Source: Brachyspira murdochii DSM 12563
GTDB taxonomy: Bacteria > Spirochaetota > Brachyspiria > Brachyspirales > Brachyspiraceae
Assembly (NCBI RefSeq): GCF_000092845.1
Contig: NC_014150.1
Span: forward strand, 2,479,510 to 2,543,509
Length of the DNA: 64,000 nucleotides
Direction: 5' to 3'
Shown in pieces: positions 1 to 9,998 of this stretch (within the stretch, counting starts at the first letter, position 1; each line of letters begins with the position of its first letter). Both the position numbers and the translations under genes were made by a program. The notes under the pieces were generated by a model. The model did no database searches, was not told the DNA's origin, and saw only the letters and a list, made by a program, of their open reading frames with translations.

Positions 1-409
1 TACCAAATAAGTAATTTACTATACAGCTTAAAACATATTTTATTGATTGATAAAAAGATATTATATTATAAATAACTAAAGTATTTTTGAATACGTATTA
101 TTTTATATTTATCATTTTGTCTAATTATTTAGTATGATTAAGTAATATATTTCGTTTAAGTATAATTCATTAGTTATATAAAATAAATAACATCAAATAT
201 TTTTAATAATTGCAAAATGTATTTATAATTGTATACCATATTTAGGTATATAAAATATAGAATTTTAAATGTTTATTCATTTTATCATTTTCAGGATTTT
301 TAACTTTACATTATTAATGGAGTTTTATTGCTGGAGTATAACAACTAACAAGTGAGTTGAAGCTGGATTATTGCTAATAATATTAGCAGTTTAATAATAT
401 ATTTTTTTT
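1..409. other. AT-rich stretch without a recognised gene
   Basis: No open frame with a ribosome-binding site and no RNA gene was found here. The last 100 bases may include the decayed 5' part of the pseudogene that follows. Confidence 0.5.
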
Positions 410-1054
410 AATGATAATAAAGAGATTGTAGGCATTATAATTATTATAGCGGGAGTGATATCTTTAGTAGTTATTAATACGCAGAAAAATAATGTTAAAA
501 AGAACACTGTAAGATTTTGGAAAAGTTATTTTTTATGCTTAAAGATAAAGTAAACAATGTATATGTTTATGCTTCTAAATAATATTGAAAGCTATAATTC
601 TTTATATTTACCTTCATATAATGCACCTTACTATAAGGAAGAATATATATAAATAATGATAATGACTTTATTATAAATGATGTTGTTTTTTTAATCTGAA
701 AAAATATCAGTTCTATAAGAGTTAAAAGTTTTAATATATTTTATTATGATGATAAGACAATATATTTATATAAAAGACTTTCAAAAAATATAAGAGATTA
801 AGATAATATATTTATAACATTTGAGCCAGAAAGTCAAAGATTAATAAGCACTTATCTTAAAGATTTAGTAAATAATAGTGAAGAATTATTAAAAAATATA
901 ATGCTCCTAGTAATTTTTTATTCTGATATAGATAATTTAGTTTTTGTAGTAACTGATTCTTTTATCATAATCAATGAAAGAAAAAGGATTCGGAAAAATG
1001 TTTATTGATAGTAAGAATATAAAGCAGAGATTATTATTTAGTTTATCTGTTTAA
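410..1054 (+). pseudogene. decayed gene for an N-terminally anchored protein
   Basis: Coding-like sequence runs through this stretch but is split between frames. A piece starting near 416 reads as a hydrophobic anchor (EIVGIIIIIAGVISLVVI) and stops at 551. Another frame continues as KDKVNNVYVYASK and stops at 580. The first frame resumes at 584 (IESYNSLYLPSY) and stops at 650. Further pieces follow with an in-frame stop and a final shift before the terminal stop at 1052-1054. The pieces have a natural amino-acid composition, so this looks like a genuine gene that has accumulated frameshifts and stops. I do not recognise the family. Sequencing error is unlikely to explain so many breaks. Confidence 0.6.
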
Positions 1055-1106
1055 TTAATTTTTGTATATAGATAAACAATGATATTGTATCATTTTTAGA
1101 TTTTTA

Positions 1107-1146
1107 ATTTTATTATTTGTATAGTTAACCATACAAGTAATAAAAT
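1107..1146. terminator. 16-bp inverted repeat, possible terminator
   Basis: Two 16-base arms (1107-1122 and 1131-1146) pair completely, with one G-U wobble, around an 8-base loop. It lies between the end of the pseudogene and the end of the HAD gene, so it could terminate either. It has no clean T-tract, so the assignment is tentative. Confidence 0.45.
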
Positions 1147-1160
1147 TAATATGTTATTTA

Positions 1161-1961
1161 TCAATAAAATAAATCACTTAAGAACTTACCGACTCCATCT
1201 TCTTCATTAGAAAGCGTAATATAATAAGCCTCTTGTTTTACAATCTCTTCAGCATTTCCCATAGCAACGCCAATACCAGCATATTTTATCATCTCTATAT
1301 CGTTAAAATTATCTCCAAATGCAATAGTATCTTTTATATCTATTTTTTTTATTTCACATATTCGTTTTAAAGCATTGCCTTTATTTGAGGCTTTATTTAC
1401 TGCTTCTAAAAATAAGTCCCCAGAAAAACAAGTGTGAACGCAGTTTAATGAATCAATTTCTTTTTTTAATTTTTCTAAAATATCTCTTTGACCTAATATA
1501 AGTATTTTATCAAAATTATAATCGTCCGTATTTTCAAGTCCAACTATTACATTAACAGTTTTTTCAATTTGTACATATGATTTTATAGGAAAGTTTTCTT
1601 TTGATATTATATATTTACCATTATTATAAACATGCATACATACATCATATTTTTTTGATAATTCTATTATTTGTTTAGAAGACTCTTCTTCAATAGTTTG
1701 CTGAAATATTATTTTTCCGTTATTATCAGCAATAGAAGCTCCGTTAAAAATAATGGATAAATTATTATTTTCTAAAAGTTTGTTATAATTTTTTATCCCC
1801 TCAAAAGGTCTTCCGCTTGATAATATGAAGTCTATATTATATTCATTAATAAGTTTCTTAATTATTTTTTGATTGTACTTTGAAATTTCTTTATTGCTGT
1901 TAAGTAGAGTTCCGTCCAAATCAGCAGCTATTAATTTTATTTTTTCTTTTGAGATGTTCAT
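1161..1961 (-). CDS. HAD-superfamily Cof-type sugar/nucleotide phosphatase
   Basis: Probable cytosolic phosphatase of the HAD superfamily, Cof/YidA-like subclass IIB. Seen: motif I DLDGTLL near residues 14-20, with the nucleophilic Asp and the acid/base Asp two residues later; an SSGRPF segment (motif II); and motif IV FGDNFNDIEM near the C-terminus. At 266 residues it has the normal Cof length. I chose ATG at 1961 because AAGGA lies 7-8 bases upstream; an in-frame ATG at 1988 has no ribosome-binding site and lies inside the upstream hairpin. It is downstream of purL on the same strand but separated by a hairpin terminator. These enzymes act on sugar phosphates, FMN or PLP; the substrate cannot be read from sequence. 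Confidence 0.85.
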   Translation of the reverse strand: MNISKEKIKLIAADLDGTLLNSNKEISKYNQKIIKKLINEYNIDFILSSGRPFEGIKNYNKLLENNNLSIIFNGASIADNNGKIIFQQTIEEESSKQIIELSKKYDVCMHVYNNGKYIISKENFPIKSYVQIEKTVNVIVGLENTDDYNFDKILILGQRDILEKLKKEIDSLNCVHTCFSGDLFLEAVNKASNKGNALKRICEIKKIDIKDTIAFGDNFNDIEMIKYAGIGVAMGNAEEIVKQEAYYITLSNEEDGVGKFLSDLFY

Positions 1962-1981
1962 AAATATATCCTTAAAAAATA

Positions 1982-2020
1982 TAAACAAGCATAGTTAAAA
2001 TATTTACATATGCTTGTTTA
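1982..2020 (-). terminator. hairpin after purL
   Basis: Arms of 12 bases (1982-1993 and 2009-2020) pair perfectly. On the minus strand the stem is followed by a T-rich run ending next to the HAD ribosome-binding site. It probably terminates purL transcripts, implying that the HAD gene gets only readthrough or uses a promoter of its own. Confidence 0.6.
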
Positions 2021-2048
2021 TAATATTATTTATTTTATTAGAAAAATT

Positions 2049-5000
2049 TTATTTAAAATAGTTTACACCATTTTCAAAAATATTATAAATATCTTTTGTA
2101 ATGATGTTTTTGTATAAATTATTTGCGTATCTCTCACTGTGCCCCATTTTACCTAATACTTTTCCGTCTTCTGAAATTATACCTTCTATAGCATAGGCTG
2201 AACCATTAGGATTAAATCTAAACTCATTAGTAGGTTCTGATTTGAAGTTAACATACTGAGTAGCAACTTGTCCTTTTTTGATTAGCTCTTTTATAATGTT
2301 TTCATCTGCAAAGAATCTGCCCTCACCATGTGAAACAGGAACAACTAATTCGCTTCCAACAGGTATATTGTAAAGCCAAGGAGAATTGTTTGATACTACC
2401 TTTGTTGTTACCATTTGAGAAATATGCCTTCCTATTTTATTGAATGTAAGAGTAGGGGAGTTCTCTGTAATGTTTCCTATTTTTCCATAAGGAAGAAGTC
2501 CGGATTTTATTAAAGCCTGAAAACCATTGCATATACCTAAAACAAGTCCGTCTCTTTCTAATAATTTATGTATAGAAGTTTTTATTTTTTCATTTGTCAG
2601 TATTGCCGAAATAAACTTTCCAGAACCGTCTGGCTCATCAGCAGCACTAAATCCTCCCGGTATCATAAATATTTGAGAGTTATCTATTTTTTTTGACATA
2701 TCTTCAATGGATTCTTTTATATACTCTGGTTTTATATTTCTAAATACAAAGATGTCGGTTGAAGCTCCTGCATCAGAAAACGCTTTTTGAGTATCATATT
2801 CGCAGTTTGTACCTAAGAATGAAGCTATTAAAACATTAGGTTTAGCTTTTTTATTTTTGCATATAAAAGGAGTTTTCCTCTCATAAATAGCTAGCGGATA
2901 AGTTTCTATTTCTTCATTAGTTTTATATGGGAATACTGATGATAATTTGTCAAGCCATGATTTTTCTATTTCTTCTAAATCTATAATTTCTCCGCATACT
3001 TTTATTTTGTATTCATTGATAGTTTTTCCTATTAGAATAGCATTTTTATAATTAATCTCTTCTTTAGTTTCTGCTATAAATGAAGCAGGCATAAGGTTAA
3101 AGAAGTAAAGCTCATCTTTTATATCAATACCTATTCTGTTGCCGAAAGACATTTTTGTTAAAGCCTCAGCAATACCTCCGAATTTAATTGTATAAGCTGA
3201 TAATATTTTCTTGTCTTTTATATTTTGATGTAGAAAATCAAAGTTTTCTTTTATCTCTTTTATATTAGGCATATAATTTTCTTTCATATTATGCTTTATT
3301 AAGTAAACATAATTATTAGAAGATTTGAACTCTGGAGATATAACATCATTGCTGTTAATAGCTGCTACTGCAAATGATATTAAAGTAGAAGGCACAGATA
3401 TATTATTAAAAGTTCCGCTCATAGAATCTTTTCCGCCTATAGCTGGTATATCAAACTCTGTCTGAGCATATATTGTACCTAAAAGTGCCGAATAAACCTT
3501 TCCCCATTTTTTAGCATCATTGCCTAACTTTTCAAAATATTCTTGGAAAGATAATCTTATATTTTTATAATCTGCTCCAACAGAAACGAGTTTTGACATA
3601 GATTCTATTACAGAGTATATTCCTCCATGAAATTCTGACCATTTCATAATAGAAGGATTGTACCCCCAAGTAATAGCAGAAGCCGTATTAATTTCTTTTG
3701 CATTGTTGTCAAATATTGGTATTTTTTGAATGCTTACATCACTTGGAGTCATTTGATATTTACCTCCGAAAGGCATTAACACAGTGGAAGCTCCTATTGA
3801 TGAGTCAAACATTTCAACTAAACCTTTTTGAGAAGCAACATTCAAATCTTCTGCCATATTAAACCAATGCGATTTTAAAGAGCATGCATTTTTTGTACTG
3901 AAAGGATTATTTTCAAAGTCAATATCTTTTAATACTGCATTAGTTTCCTGTTTAGCTCCGTTGGTGTCTAAAAACTTACGGCTTATATCTACAATTTTTT
4001 TGCCTTTCAAATACATTACCAGTCTGTTAGTGTCAGTTATAACAGCAACCTTTGTAGCTTCGATATTTTCATCATTGGCTAATTTTATAAACTCATCAGC
4101 ATCTTTACTTTCAACTACAACAGCCATTCTCTCCTGAGATTCTGATATTGCTAGTTCAGTACCATTTAGTCCTAAATATTTTACTGGAAGCACATCAAGA
4201 TTAATATCTATTCCATCAGACAATTCGCCAATAGCAACGGAAACACCGCCTGCACCAAAATCATTACATTTTTTTATTAATTTTGTAACTTCTTTATTTC
4301 TAAACAGTCTCTGTATTTTTCTCTCTTCTGGGGCATTACCCTTTTGTACTTCAGCACCGCAAAGCCTTAAAGATGTGTCAGTATGGCTTTTTGATGAACC
4401 TGTAGCTCCTCCGCATCCGTCTCTTCCTGTTCTTCCGCCAAGCACTATAACAATATCGCCTGCTTTTGGTTTTTCTCTTCTCACATAGCTTACTGGAACA
4501 GCTCCTACAACTGCACCTACTTCGAGTCTTTTTGCTTTATATCCTTCATCATATATTTCATTAACCAAACAAGTTGTAAGTCCTATTTGGTTGCCGTAAG
4601 AGGAATATCCAGCAGCTGCAGTAGTTGTAATTTTCTTTTGAGGAAGTTTTCCAGCCAAAGTATCTTCTAATTTTTCAAGCGGGTTTGCACTTCCTGTAAC
4701 TCTTATAGCCTGATATACATAGCTTCTTCCAGAGAGAGGATCTCTTATAGCTCCACCCAAACAAGTAGAAGCTCCTCCGAAAGGTTCAATCTCTGTTGGG
4801 TGATTGTGGGTTTCATTTTTAAACATTAATAAATATTTTTCTTTTTTATTATTGCCGTTTTCATCTACAGCATCAGCATCTATATATATGGAACATGCAT
4901 TTATCTCATCTGAAATCTCTAAATCTTCAAGTTTGCCTTTTTTCTTTATATATTTCGCTGATACTGTAGCCATATCCATTAAGTTAATATCTCTTTTACT

Positions 5001-5807
5001 GTCAACATCTTCACCGTAAAGCTCTTTTCTCATATCATAGTATCTATTAATAGCGTTAAGTACAACTTCTGCAAAATTATTTTTATTTTCTTTTAATGTG
5101 TCTTCTAACTGCACATCATTAATTTTTGTCATAAATGTTGTGTGTCGGCAGTGATCTGACCAATATGTATCAAGAACTTTTATTTCTGTTTCTGTTGGGT
5201 TTCTTTTCTCTTCATTTTTGAAATAATTTTGTACGAACTCTATATCTTTATATGTCATAGCCAAATCAAGATTATTTCTGTACTCTGCTAATTCTTCACT
5301 GTTGAAATTAATAAAGTTTTCTACGTCCTTTATATCATCAGCTTTTTGAGATTCTTCTATTTCTAATTTGCTTAAATCTTTTTCTCTGCTTTCAACTGGG
5401 TTAATATAGAATTTTTTTATTTTTTCTATAGTGCTTTCATCAATATCGCCTTCAAAAACTATAACCTTACCGCTTACTATAGAAACATTTTCAATATTGT
5501 TATATATTAGTTTAAGGCATTGAACTGCTGAATCTGCCCTTTGGTCAAACTGACCTGGTAAATACTCCACTGCAAAATGTTTTAAGTGTTCAAAATCTTT
5601 TTTTTCAACTATTTTATCAGTAGGGGGTTCTGAAAATATTACTTTAATAGAGTTTTGTAACTGACTTTCTTCTATATTAAATATATCATAAACATTGAGA
5701 AGTCTTACACTAGATTTTATTTTAAAATTTTCTTTTAATTGATTTTCTAATCTTTTAGCTTCCAAATTAAAGCCGTCTTTTTTTTCGATGAAAATGCGAT
5801 AGTTCAT
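2049..5807 (-). CDS. purL: phosphoribosylformylglycinamidine synthase, large single-chain type
   Basis: FGAM synthase catalyses the fourth step of de novo purine synthesis, converting FGAR to FGAM with glutamine and ATP. At 1252 residues this is the fused form carrying synthetase and glutaminase on one chain, so no separate PurQ/PurS is needed. Seen: the AIRS-like synthetase core (DTYWSDHCRHTTF near residue 215; NETHNHPTEIEPFGGASTC), a second synthetase half, and a C-terminal class I glutamine amidotransferase with the nucleophile motif GICNGFQ and the opening FLGTNCEYDTQKAF. ATG at 5807 is preceded by AGGAAA. No other purine gene is in the window. I looked for a purine riboswitch upstream and did not recognise one. 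Confidence 0.96.
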   Translation of the reverse strand: MNYRIFIEKKDGFNLEAKRLENQLKENFKIKSSVRLLNVYDIFNIEESQLQNSIKVIFSEPPTDKIVEKKDFEHLKHFAVEYLPGQFDQRADSAVQCLKLIYNNIENVSIVSGKVIVFEGDIDESTIEKIKKFYINPVESREKDLSKLEIEESQKADDIKDVENFINFNSEELAEYRNNLDLAMTYKDIEFVQNYFKNEEKRNPTETEIKVLDTYWSDHCRHTTFMTKINDVQLEDTLKENKNNFAEVVLNAINRYYDMRKELYGEDVDSKRDINLMDMATVSAKYIKKKGKLEDLEISDEINACSIYIDADAVDENGNNKKEKYLLMFKNETHNHPTEIEPFGGASTCLGGAIRDPLSGRSYVYQAIRVTGSANPLEKLEDTLAGKLPQKKITTTAAAGYSSYGNQIGLTTCLVNEIYDEGYKAKRLEVGAVVGAVPVSYVRREKPKAGDIVIVLGGRTGRDGCGGATGSSKSHTDTSLRLCGAEVQKGNAPEERKIQRLFRNKEVTKLIKKCNDFGAGGVSVAIGELSDGIDINLDVLPVKYLGLNGTELAISESQERMAVVVESKDADEFIKLANDENIEATKVAVITDTNRLVMYLKGKKIVDISRKFLDTNGAKQETNAVLKDIDFENNPFSTKNACSLKSHWFNMAEDLNVASQKGLVEMFDSSIGASTVLMPFGGKYQMTPSDVSIQKIPIFDNNAKEINTASAITWGYNPSIMKWSEFHGGIYSVIESMSKLVSVGADYKNIRLSFQEYFEKLGNDAKKWGKVYSALLGTIYAQTEFDIPAIGGKDSMSGTFNNISVPSTLISFAVAAINSNDVISPEFKSSNNYVYLIKHNMKENYMPNIKEIKENFDFLHQNIKDKKILSAYTIKFGGIAEALTKMSFGNRIGIDIKDELYFFNLMPASFIAETKEEINYKNAILIGKTINEYKIKVCGEIIDLEEIEKSWLDKLSSVFPYKTNEEIETYPLAIYERKTPFICKNKKAKPNVLIASFLGTNCEYDTQKAFSDAGASTDIFVFRNIKPEYIKESIEDMSKKIDNSQIFMIPGGFSAADEPDGSGKFISAILTNEKIKTSIHKLLERDGLVLGICNGFQALIKSGLLPYGKIGNITENSPTLTFNKIGRHISQMVTTKVVSNNSPWLYNIPVGSELVVPVSHGEGRFFADENIIKELIKKGQVATQYVNFKSEPTNEFRFNPNGSAYAIEGIISEDGKVLGKMGHSERYANNLYKNIITKDIYNIFENGVNYFK

Positions 5808-6047
5808 TGATATAATTTCCTAATTTTAAATTTATAATATAATGATTATATATGCAATGCTTATTATATCAATAGTTTTGAAAAGTGATTTTTGTTATAA
5901 TTATTTTTATTAATAAAAAATTCTATATAATTTTTAATCAATAGTTCATTATTTTTGCTGTAATTACTCATATAAAAAGAAAATAACTATTTTTAATTTT
6001 GATATTAATGTTATAATAATATAAGAATTTTGTTATGAGGCTATAAC

Positions 6048-6431
6048 ATGAAAATATCTCATATTGCTGTTTGGGTTAAAGATTTAGAGAGTATTAAAAA
6101 TTTTTATATTAAGTATTTTAATTGTAAATGCAATGATAAATATGTTAATGAAAAAAAAGGTTTTGAATCATATTTTCTTACATTTGAAGATAACTGCCGA
6201 TTGGAAATAATGACTAGAAAGGATATAAAAGAAAGAAACACTAATGATGATATATACGGTTTTGCTCATATTGCTTTGTCTGTCGGAAGCAAAGAAAAAG
6301 TTGACAGCCTCACAAAAGAATTAGAAAGTGACGGATTTAAAATTTCATCATATCCAAGAACCACAGGCGACGGGTATTATGAGAGCGTAATACTTGATAA
6401 TGAAAATAATAAAATAGAAATAACAATATAA
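6048..6431 (+). CDS. VOC (glyoxalase/bleomycin-resistance fold) protein
   Basis: Small single-domain protein of the vicinal-oxygen-chelate superfamily, 127 residues. Seen: the opening ISHIAVWVKDLESIKNFYIKYF, with a possible metal-ligand His, a mid-protein FAHIALSVGS, and a C-terminal YYESVILDNENNKIEI with the terminal acidic ligand position, which is the normal double beta-alpha-beta-beta-beta pattern. GAGG lies upstream of the ATG and a TATAAT at 6012-6017 is a plausible -10. It is ten bases from the amidohydrolase gene, so the two are probably cotranscribed. It could be a lactoylglutathione lyase relative, but the substrate is unknown. Confidence 0.8.
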   Translation: MKISHIAVWVKDLESIKNFYIKYFNCKCNDKYVNEKKGFESYFLTFEDNCRLEIMTRKDIKERNTNDDIYGFAHIALSVGSKEKVDSLTKELESDGFKISSYPRTTGDGYYESVILDNENNKIEITI

Positions 6432-6441
6432 GGAGATAAAA

Positions 6442-8133
6442 ATGAAAAATATATACTTCTTTGTCTTTTGCTTACTAATAGGCTTTATTATTAACTCATG
6501 CTATGATAAAACATCGCATAAAATAAAAGTTTATCATAATGGAAACATACTCACTATGAAAGGAGAAGAACCTTCTTATGCTAGGGCTATTGAAGTGAGA
6601 GATAATACTATCATGAAAGTAGCCTATACAGAAGAAGATGAAAAGAGTTTAGTAAATAATGTTTATGCTGAAATAGTAGACTTAAAAGGAAAAACTTTAA
6701 TGCCTTCTTTTATAGATGCCCATAGTCATATGGTGAGATTTGCTCAGTCGCTTACTACAGTAGATTTGACAGGCTCTACTAATATGCTTGAAATAGCTCA
6801 AAGAATTACTAATTATATAGAAGTTAATAAATTAAAACCAGATGCTTGGGTAGTTGGTTTCGGATATGATAATAATTTACTTCCGGGCAAAAAAAATCCT
6901 GACAGAGATGACTTAGATAAAATTTCTACTACTCACCCAATATTTATAACTCATGCTTCCGGACATGTCGGAGCTATGAACTCAAAGGCATTAGAAGAGT
7001 TTGGAGTTAATGAAAATACTCCGGATATACCGGGCGGCGTAATAGCAAGATACCCTAATAGCAGAAAACCTACTGGATATATGGAAGAGGCAGCCTTTAT
7101 GCATTATGCTCAGAGTATAAAATTTTCTTTTACAGATAAAGATTTGATGAACTTTATTAATCAGGCAGAAGATGTTTATTTGGGATACGGTATTACAACA
7201 GCACAGGATGCATTAATTTCTACGGCAGAATTTCCTCTTATAAATAATATGATAACTAATAACAGATTTAGAATTGATGTTATAGGTTTTATAGATTTGA
7301 AAAATTCTTATTCATTAGCAAAAACTAATAGCGATATGATAGGTAATTATAGTAATAGATTTAAGATAGGCGGATATAAAATATTTCTGGACGGTTCTCC
7401 TCAAGCAAAAACAGCATGGCTTGAACAGCCTTATGTAAGCGGTCCTGCAAGATACAGAGGATATGGAATATATAGTAACAGCGATGTAGAAAAATTTGTA
7501 GAAACTGCATTACATGATAAAGTGCAGCTTCAGGCTCATTGCAACGGCGATGCAGCAGCAGATCAGTATATCAATGCATTCAGTAACGTTATGATAAAAA
7601 GAAATACTACAAATAATTACAGAGCTGTTTTAGTACATAGCCAAATAATAAGAGAAGAACAGTATACTTCTATGTCTAATCTTAATATAATACCTTCTAT
7701 ATTTGTAGCACATGTATATTATTGGGGAGATGTTCATTTGGCAAATTTAGGTATGGAAAGAGCTTCTCAGATTAGTGCTTCAAAAACAGCATTAAATAAT
7801 AATTTAGCCTTCACATATCATCAGGACACACCTGTTATAAAACCTAATATGCTTGAGACTATTTGGTGTGCTGTTAATAGGATTACAAGAGACGGAGTAC
7901 TTTTAGGAGAAAATCAGAAAGTTACTCCTTATGAGGCTTTAAAGGCTATAACTATTAATGCTGCTTATCAAAACAAAGAAGAGGATATAAAAGGAACTAT
8001 TGAAGAAGGTAAATTGGCAGATTTGGTGATATTAAGCGATAATCCTCTAACATGCGACCCTATGACAATAAAGGATATAGAAGTGCTTGAAACTATCAAA
8101 GAAGGGAAAACTTTGTATACAAAAAAGAAATAA
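6442..8133 (+). CDS. amidohydrolase family lipoprotein (YtcJ/COG1574-like)
   Basis: A 563-residue metal-dependent hydrolase of the amidohydrolase superfamily. The N-terminus is a lipoprotein signal with lipobox ending at Cys20 (FIINSC), so it should be anchored on the outer side of the inner membrane or in the outer membrane. Seen: the metal-binding DAHSH at 92-96, an HASGHVGAMNS segment, an AHCNGDAA segment later in the barrel, the HQDTPV motif near the C-terminus, and a KGTIEEGKLADLVIL tail typical of the small beta-sandwich domain. AAGGAG precedes the ATG. Relatives include N-substituted formamide deformylase and AepA-type proteins; the substrate is unassigned. Most relatives are cytosolic, so the lipobox is notable. 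Confidence 0.85.
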   Translation: MKNIYFFVFCLLIGFIINSCYDKTSHKIKVYHNGNILTMKGEEPSYARAIEVRDNTIMKVAYTEEDEKSLVNNVYAEIVDLKGKTLMPSFIDAHSHMVRFAQSLTTVDLTGSTNMLEIAQRITNYIEVNKLKPDAWVVGFGYDNNLLPGKKNPDRDDLDKISTTHPIFITHASGHVGAMNSKALEEFGVNENTPDIPGGVIARYPNSRKPTGYMEEAAFMHYAQSIKFSFTDKDLMNFINQAEDVYLGYGITTAQDALISTAEFPLINNMITNNRFRIDVIGFIDLKNSYSLAKTNSDMIGNYSNRFKIGGYKIFLDGSPQAKTAWLEQPYVSGPARYRGYGIYSNSDVEKFVETALHDKVQLQAHCNGDAAADQYINAFSNVMIKRNTTNNYRAVLVHSQIIREEQYTSMSNLNIIPSIFVAHVYYWGDVHLANLGMERASQISASKTALNNNLAFTYHQDTPVIKPNMLETIWCAVNRITRDGVLLGENQKVTPYEALKAITINAAYQNKEEDIKGTIEEGKLADLVILSDNPLTCDPMTIKDIEVLETIKEGKTLYTKKK

Positions 8134-8176
8134 TTATTTAATAAAGTTAAGCTTTTTTATAAAACTATAAACTATA

Positions 8177-8205
8177 TTTACAAATATATATAGTTATGTT
8201 ATAAT
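8177..8205 (+). promoter_or_regulatory. promoter of cdaA, probably giving a leaderless mRNA
   Basis: TTTACA at 8177-8182 and TATAAT at 8200-8205 are separated by 17 bases. The expected transcription start (6-8 bases after the -10) falls at 8212-8214, directly before the ATG at 8215, and there is no Shine-Dalgarno sequence. Confidence 0.6.
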
Positions 8206-8214
8206 ATCACAGCT

Positions 8215-8997
8215 ATGTTTTACAGTGTTAGTAATTTTATATCAACAACAAATTGGCGATATTTCTTTTATGGTCTGGATATAATCTTAGTTGCGATACT
8301 GTTTTATATAATATATATGCTTATGTATAATACTAGGGCATACAGCATAGCAATAGGTTTTATTATACTTTTTTTCATTACAATAATAGCAAAAATATTC
8401 GGACTTTCTACATTATCATGGATATTTGATAAATTCTTTCAGGTAGGACTTATAGCTATAGTTGTACTTTTTCAGGCGGAAATTAAACATGGGCTTAGAA
8501 TATTAGGAGGAAGGGCTTTTTTAAAAAAGTCTTTCAGATATGATGAAGATCAAATTCAAAAAATATTAAGTGCTACTTTTAATTTGTCATATAAGGGATA
8601 CGGAGCATTAATAGTTTTTCAAAGAAATATATCTCTTCACTCTTTAGTAGACAGAGCAGTTAAACTCAATGCTGATATATCTATGGAGCTTGTAGAGTCT
8701 ATATTTTTTAAGAATAATCCTATTCATGATGGTGCTGCCATAATAATGGAAAACAGAATAGCAGCTGCCAGTGCATATCTGCCTCTTACAGAGATAGAGC
8801 CTCAGATAAAAAACAGAAGACTTGGTACTAGGCATAGAGCAGCACTTGGTGTTTCTGAGCAGACTGATGCAGTTGTTATAGTTGTTTCAGAGGAGACGCA
8901 GTGTGTATCTATAGTACATAACGGAATACTGGAATATAATTTAAGCAGAGAAGAGCTTGACAGAAGAATAGGGGAGCTTTTAGAGATAAAAAAATGA
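8215..8997 (+). CDS. cdaA: diadenylate cyclase CdaA (c-di-AMP synthase)
   Basis: Makes cyclic di-AMP from two ATP at the cytoplasmic face of the inner membrane. Seen: about three N-terminal membrane segments within residues 18-85, then the DAC (DisA_N) domain with the DGA motif at 172-174 and the RHR motif at 206-208, both needed for catalysis. The length (260) fits the CdaA family. The ATG at 8215 has no ribosome-binding site and sits just behind a good promoter. The stop overlaps the start of the YbbR gene by four bases (ATGA), the classical cdaA-cdaR arrangement. c-di-AMP controls potassium and osmolyte homeostasis in many bacteria. Confidence 0.95.
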   Translation: MFYSVSNFISTTNWRYFFYGLDIILVAILFYIIYMLMYNTRAYSIAIGFIILFFITIIAKIFGLSTLSWIFDKFFQVGLIAIVVLFQAEIKHGLRILGGRAFLKKSFRYDEDQIQKILSATFNLSYKGYGALIVFQRNISLHSLVDRAVKLNADISMELVESIFFKNNPIHDGAAIIMENRIAAASAYLPLTEIEPQIKNRRLGTRHRAALGVSEQTDAVVIVVSEETQCVSIVHNGILEYNLSREELDRRIGELLEIKK

Positions 8998-9995
8998 GCG
9001 AAAAAAGAAAATCAGAGTTTAAAAAGTTTAGCTATAAAAAGGTGTTATATTATATAACAAATAGATTTTGGATAAAGCTATTATGTCTTCTTATGTCTTT
9101 TTTGCTTTTTTTATTTGTAAGGTACCAAAAAGAATACACTAAAGACTATATTACTAAAATAGAACTTAGAAATATACCTTCAAGACTTCTTATAGCAAAT
9201 CAGCTGCCTGAAAATGTTACTATAACATTAAAAGGTTTTAAAGATAATGTTTATGAGCTTCCTACGGAGTTTAGTGCCTATATAGACCTTACAAACTCAT
9301 CAATAGGAAGTAATATGTATGAAATTTATTTAGCCGGCGATATAGATTACAGTAAAATGAATATTACAGTATCTCCAAGCAAACTTCCTATAGTTTTAGA
9401 TGAATTAGCATACAAAACAGTGCCTATAGAAGTACCTACTATAGGTGTAGCTTCTCTAGGTCTTAGTGTTGATGATATTATAGTTAATCCTTCAAATACT
9501 ATTATATCAGGACCTAAAAGTTTAATATCTGCTATAGATGAAATAAAAACTTATAATCTTGATTTAACTGATAAATATTTAGACTATTCAACAATATCAA
9601 GACTTAATTTACCTAGAAATATTAAATCTGATGTATCTAGGGTTAATATTAATGTTATTTTTAATAAAGACGTTGAGAGAATGGAGTTTAATAATATTGC
9701 AGTTAATATAGATAATTTAAATAGCAGACTTAATATTAACAGCGACAGTGCATTTATTGTTAATAAGGTGGTATTAGAGGCTAATAATATTTTACTTACA
9801 AATGTATCTGTGAATGATATTGTGCTTTCTATAGATTTGAAAGATATTACAAATGCAGGTATATATTCAAATATATCTGTTGAGGCAAATATACCTATTC
9901 ATACAAAATTGGTTCAGATAGAGCCTTCATATTTTGATGTAGAAATTATTGACAGAGAAGCAGGTACTAATAAATTTGAACGGGCAGAACAGTAA
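8994..9995 (+). CDS. cdaR: YbbR-domain protein, CdaA regulator (CdaR)
   Basis: Extracytoplasmic partner of CdaA. The 333-residue protein has a basic N-terminus, one membrane segment at about residues 27-46 (FWIKLLCLLMSFLLFLFVRY), and then repeated YbbR-type beta modules (for example VPIEVPTIGVASLGLSVDDIIVNP, followed by ISGPKSLI). In Firmicutes YbbR proteins modulate cyclase activity through the membrane; the same role here is inferred from gene order and translational coupling to cdaA. No glmM follows, unlike the Firmicutes operon. Confidence 0.88.
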   Translation: MSEKRKSEFKKFSYKKVLYYITNRFWIKLLCLLMSFLLFLFVRYQKEYTKDYITKIELRNIPSRLLIANQLPENVTITLKGFKDNVYELPTEFSAYIDLTNSSIGSNMYEIYLAGDIDYSKMNITVSPSKLPIVLDELAYKTVPIEVPTIGVASLGLSVDDIIVNPSNTIISGPKSLISAIDEIKTYNLDLTDKYLDYSTISRLNLPRNIKSDVSRVNINVIFNKDVERMEFNNIAVNIDNLNSRLNINSDSAFIVNKVVLEANNILLTNVSVNDIVLSIDLKDITNAGIYSNISVEANIPIHTKLVQIEPSYFDVEIIDREAGTNKFERAEQ

Positions 9996-9998
9996 TTG

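Noticed and set aside
5808-6047. Purine riboswitch upstream of purL
   Set aside because: The gap lacks a recognisable three-way-junction core; only AT-rich promoter-like sequence was seen.
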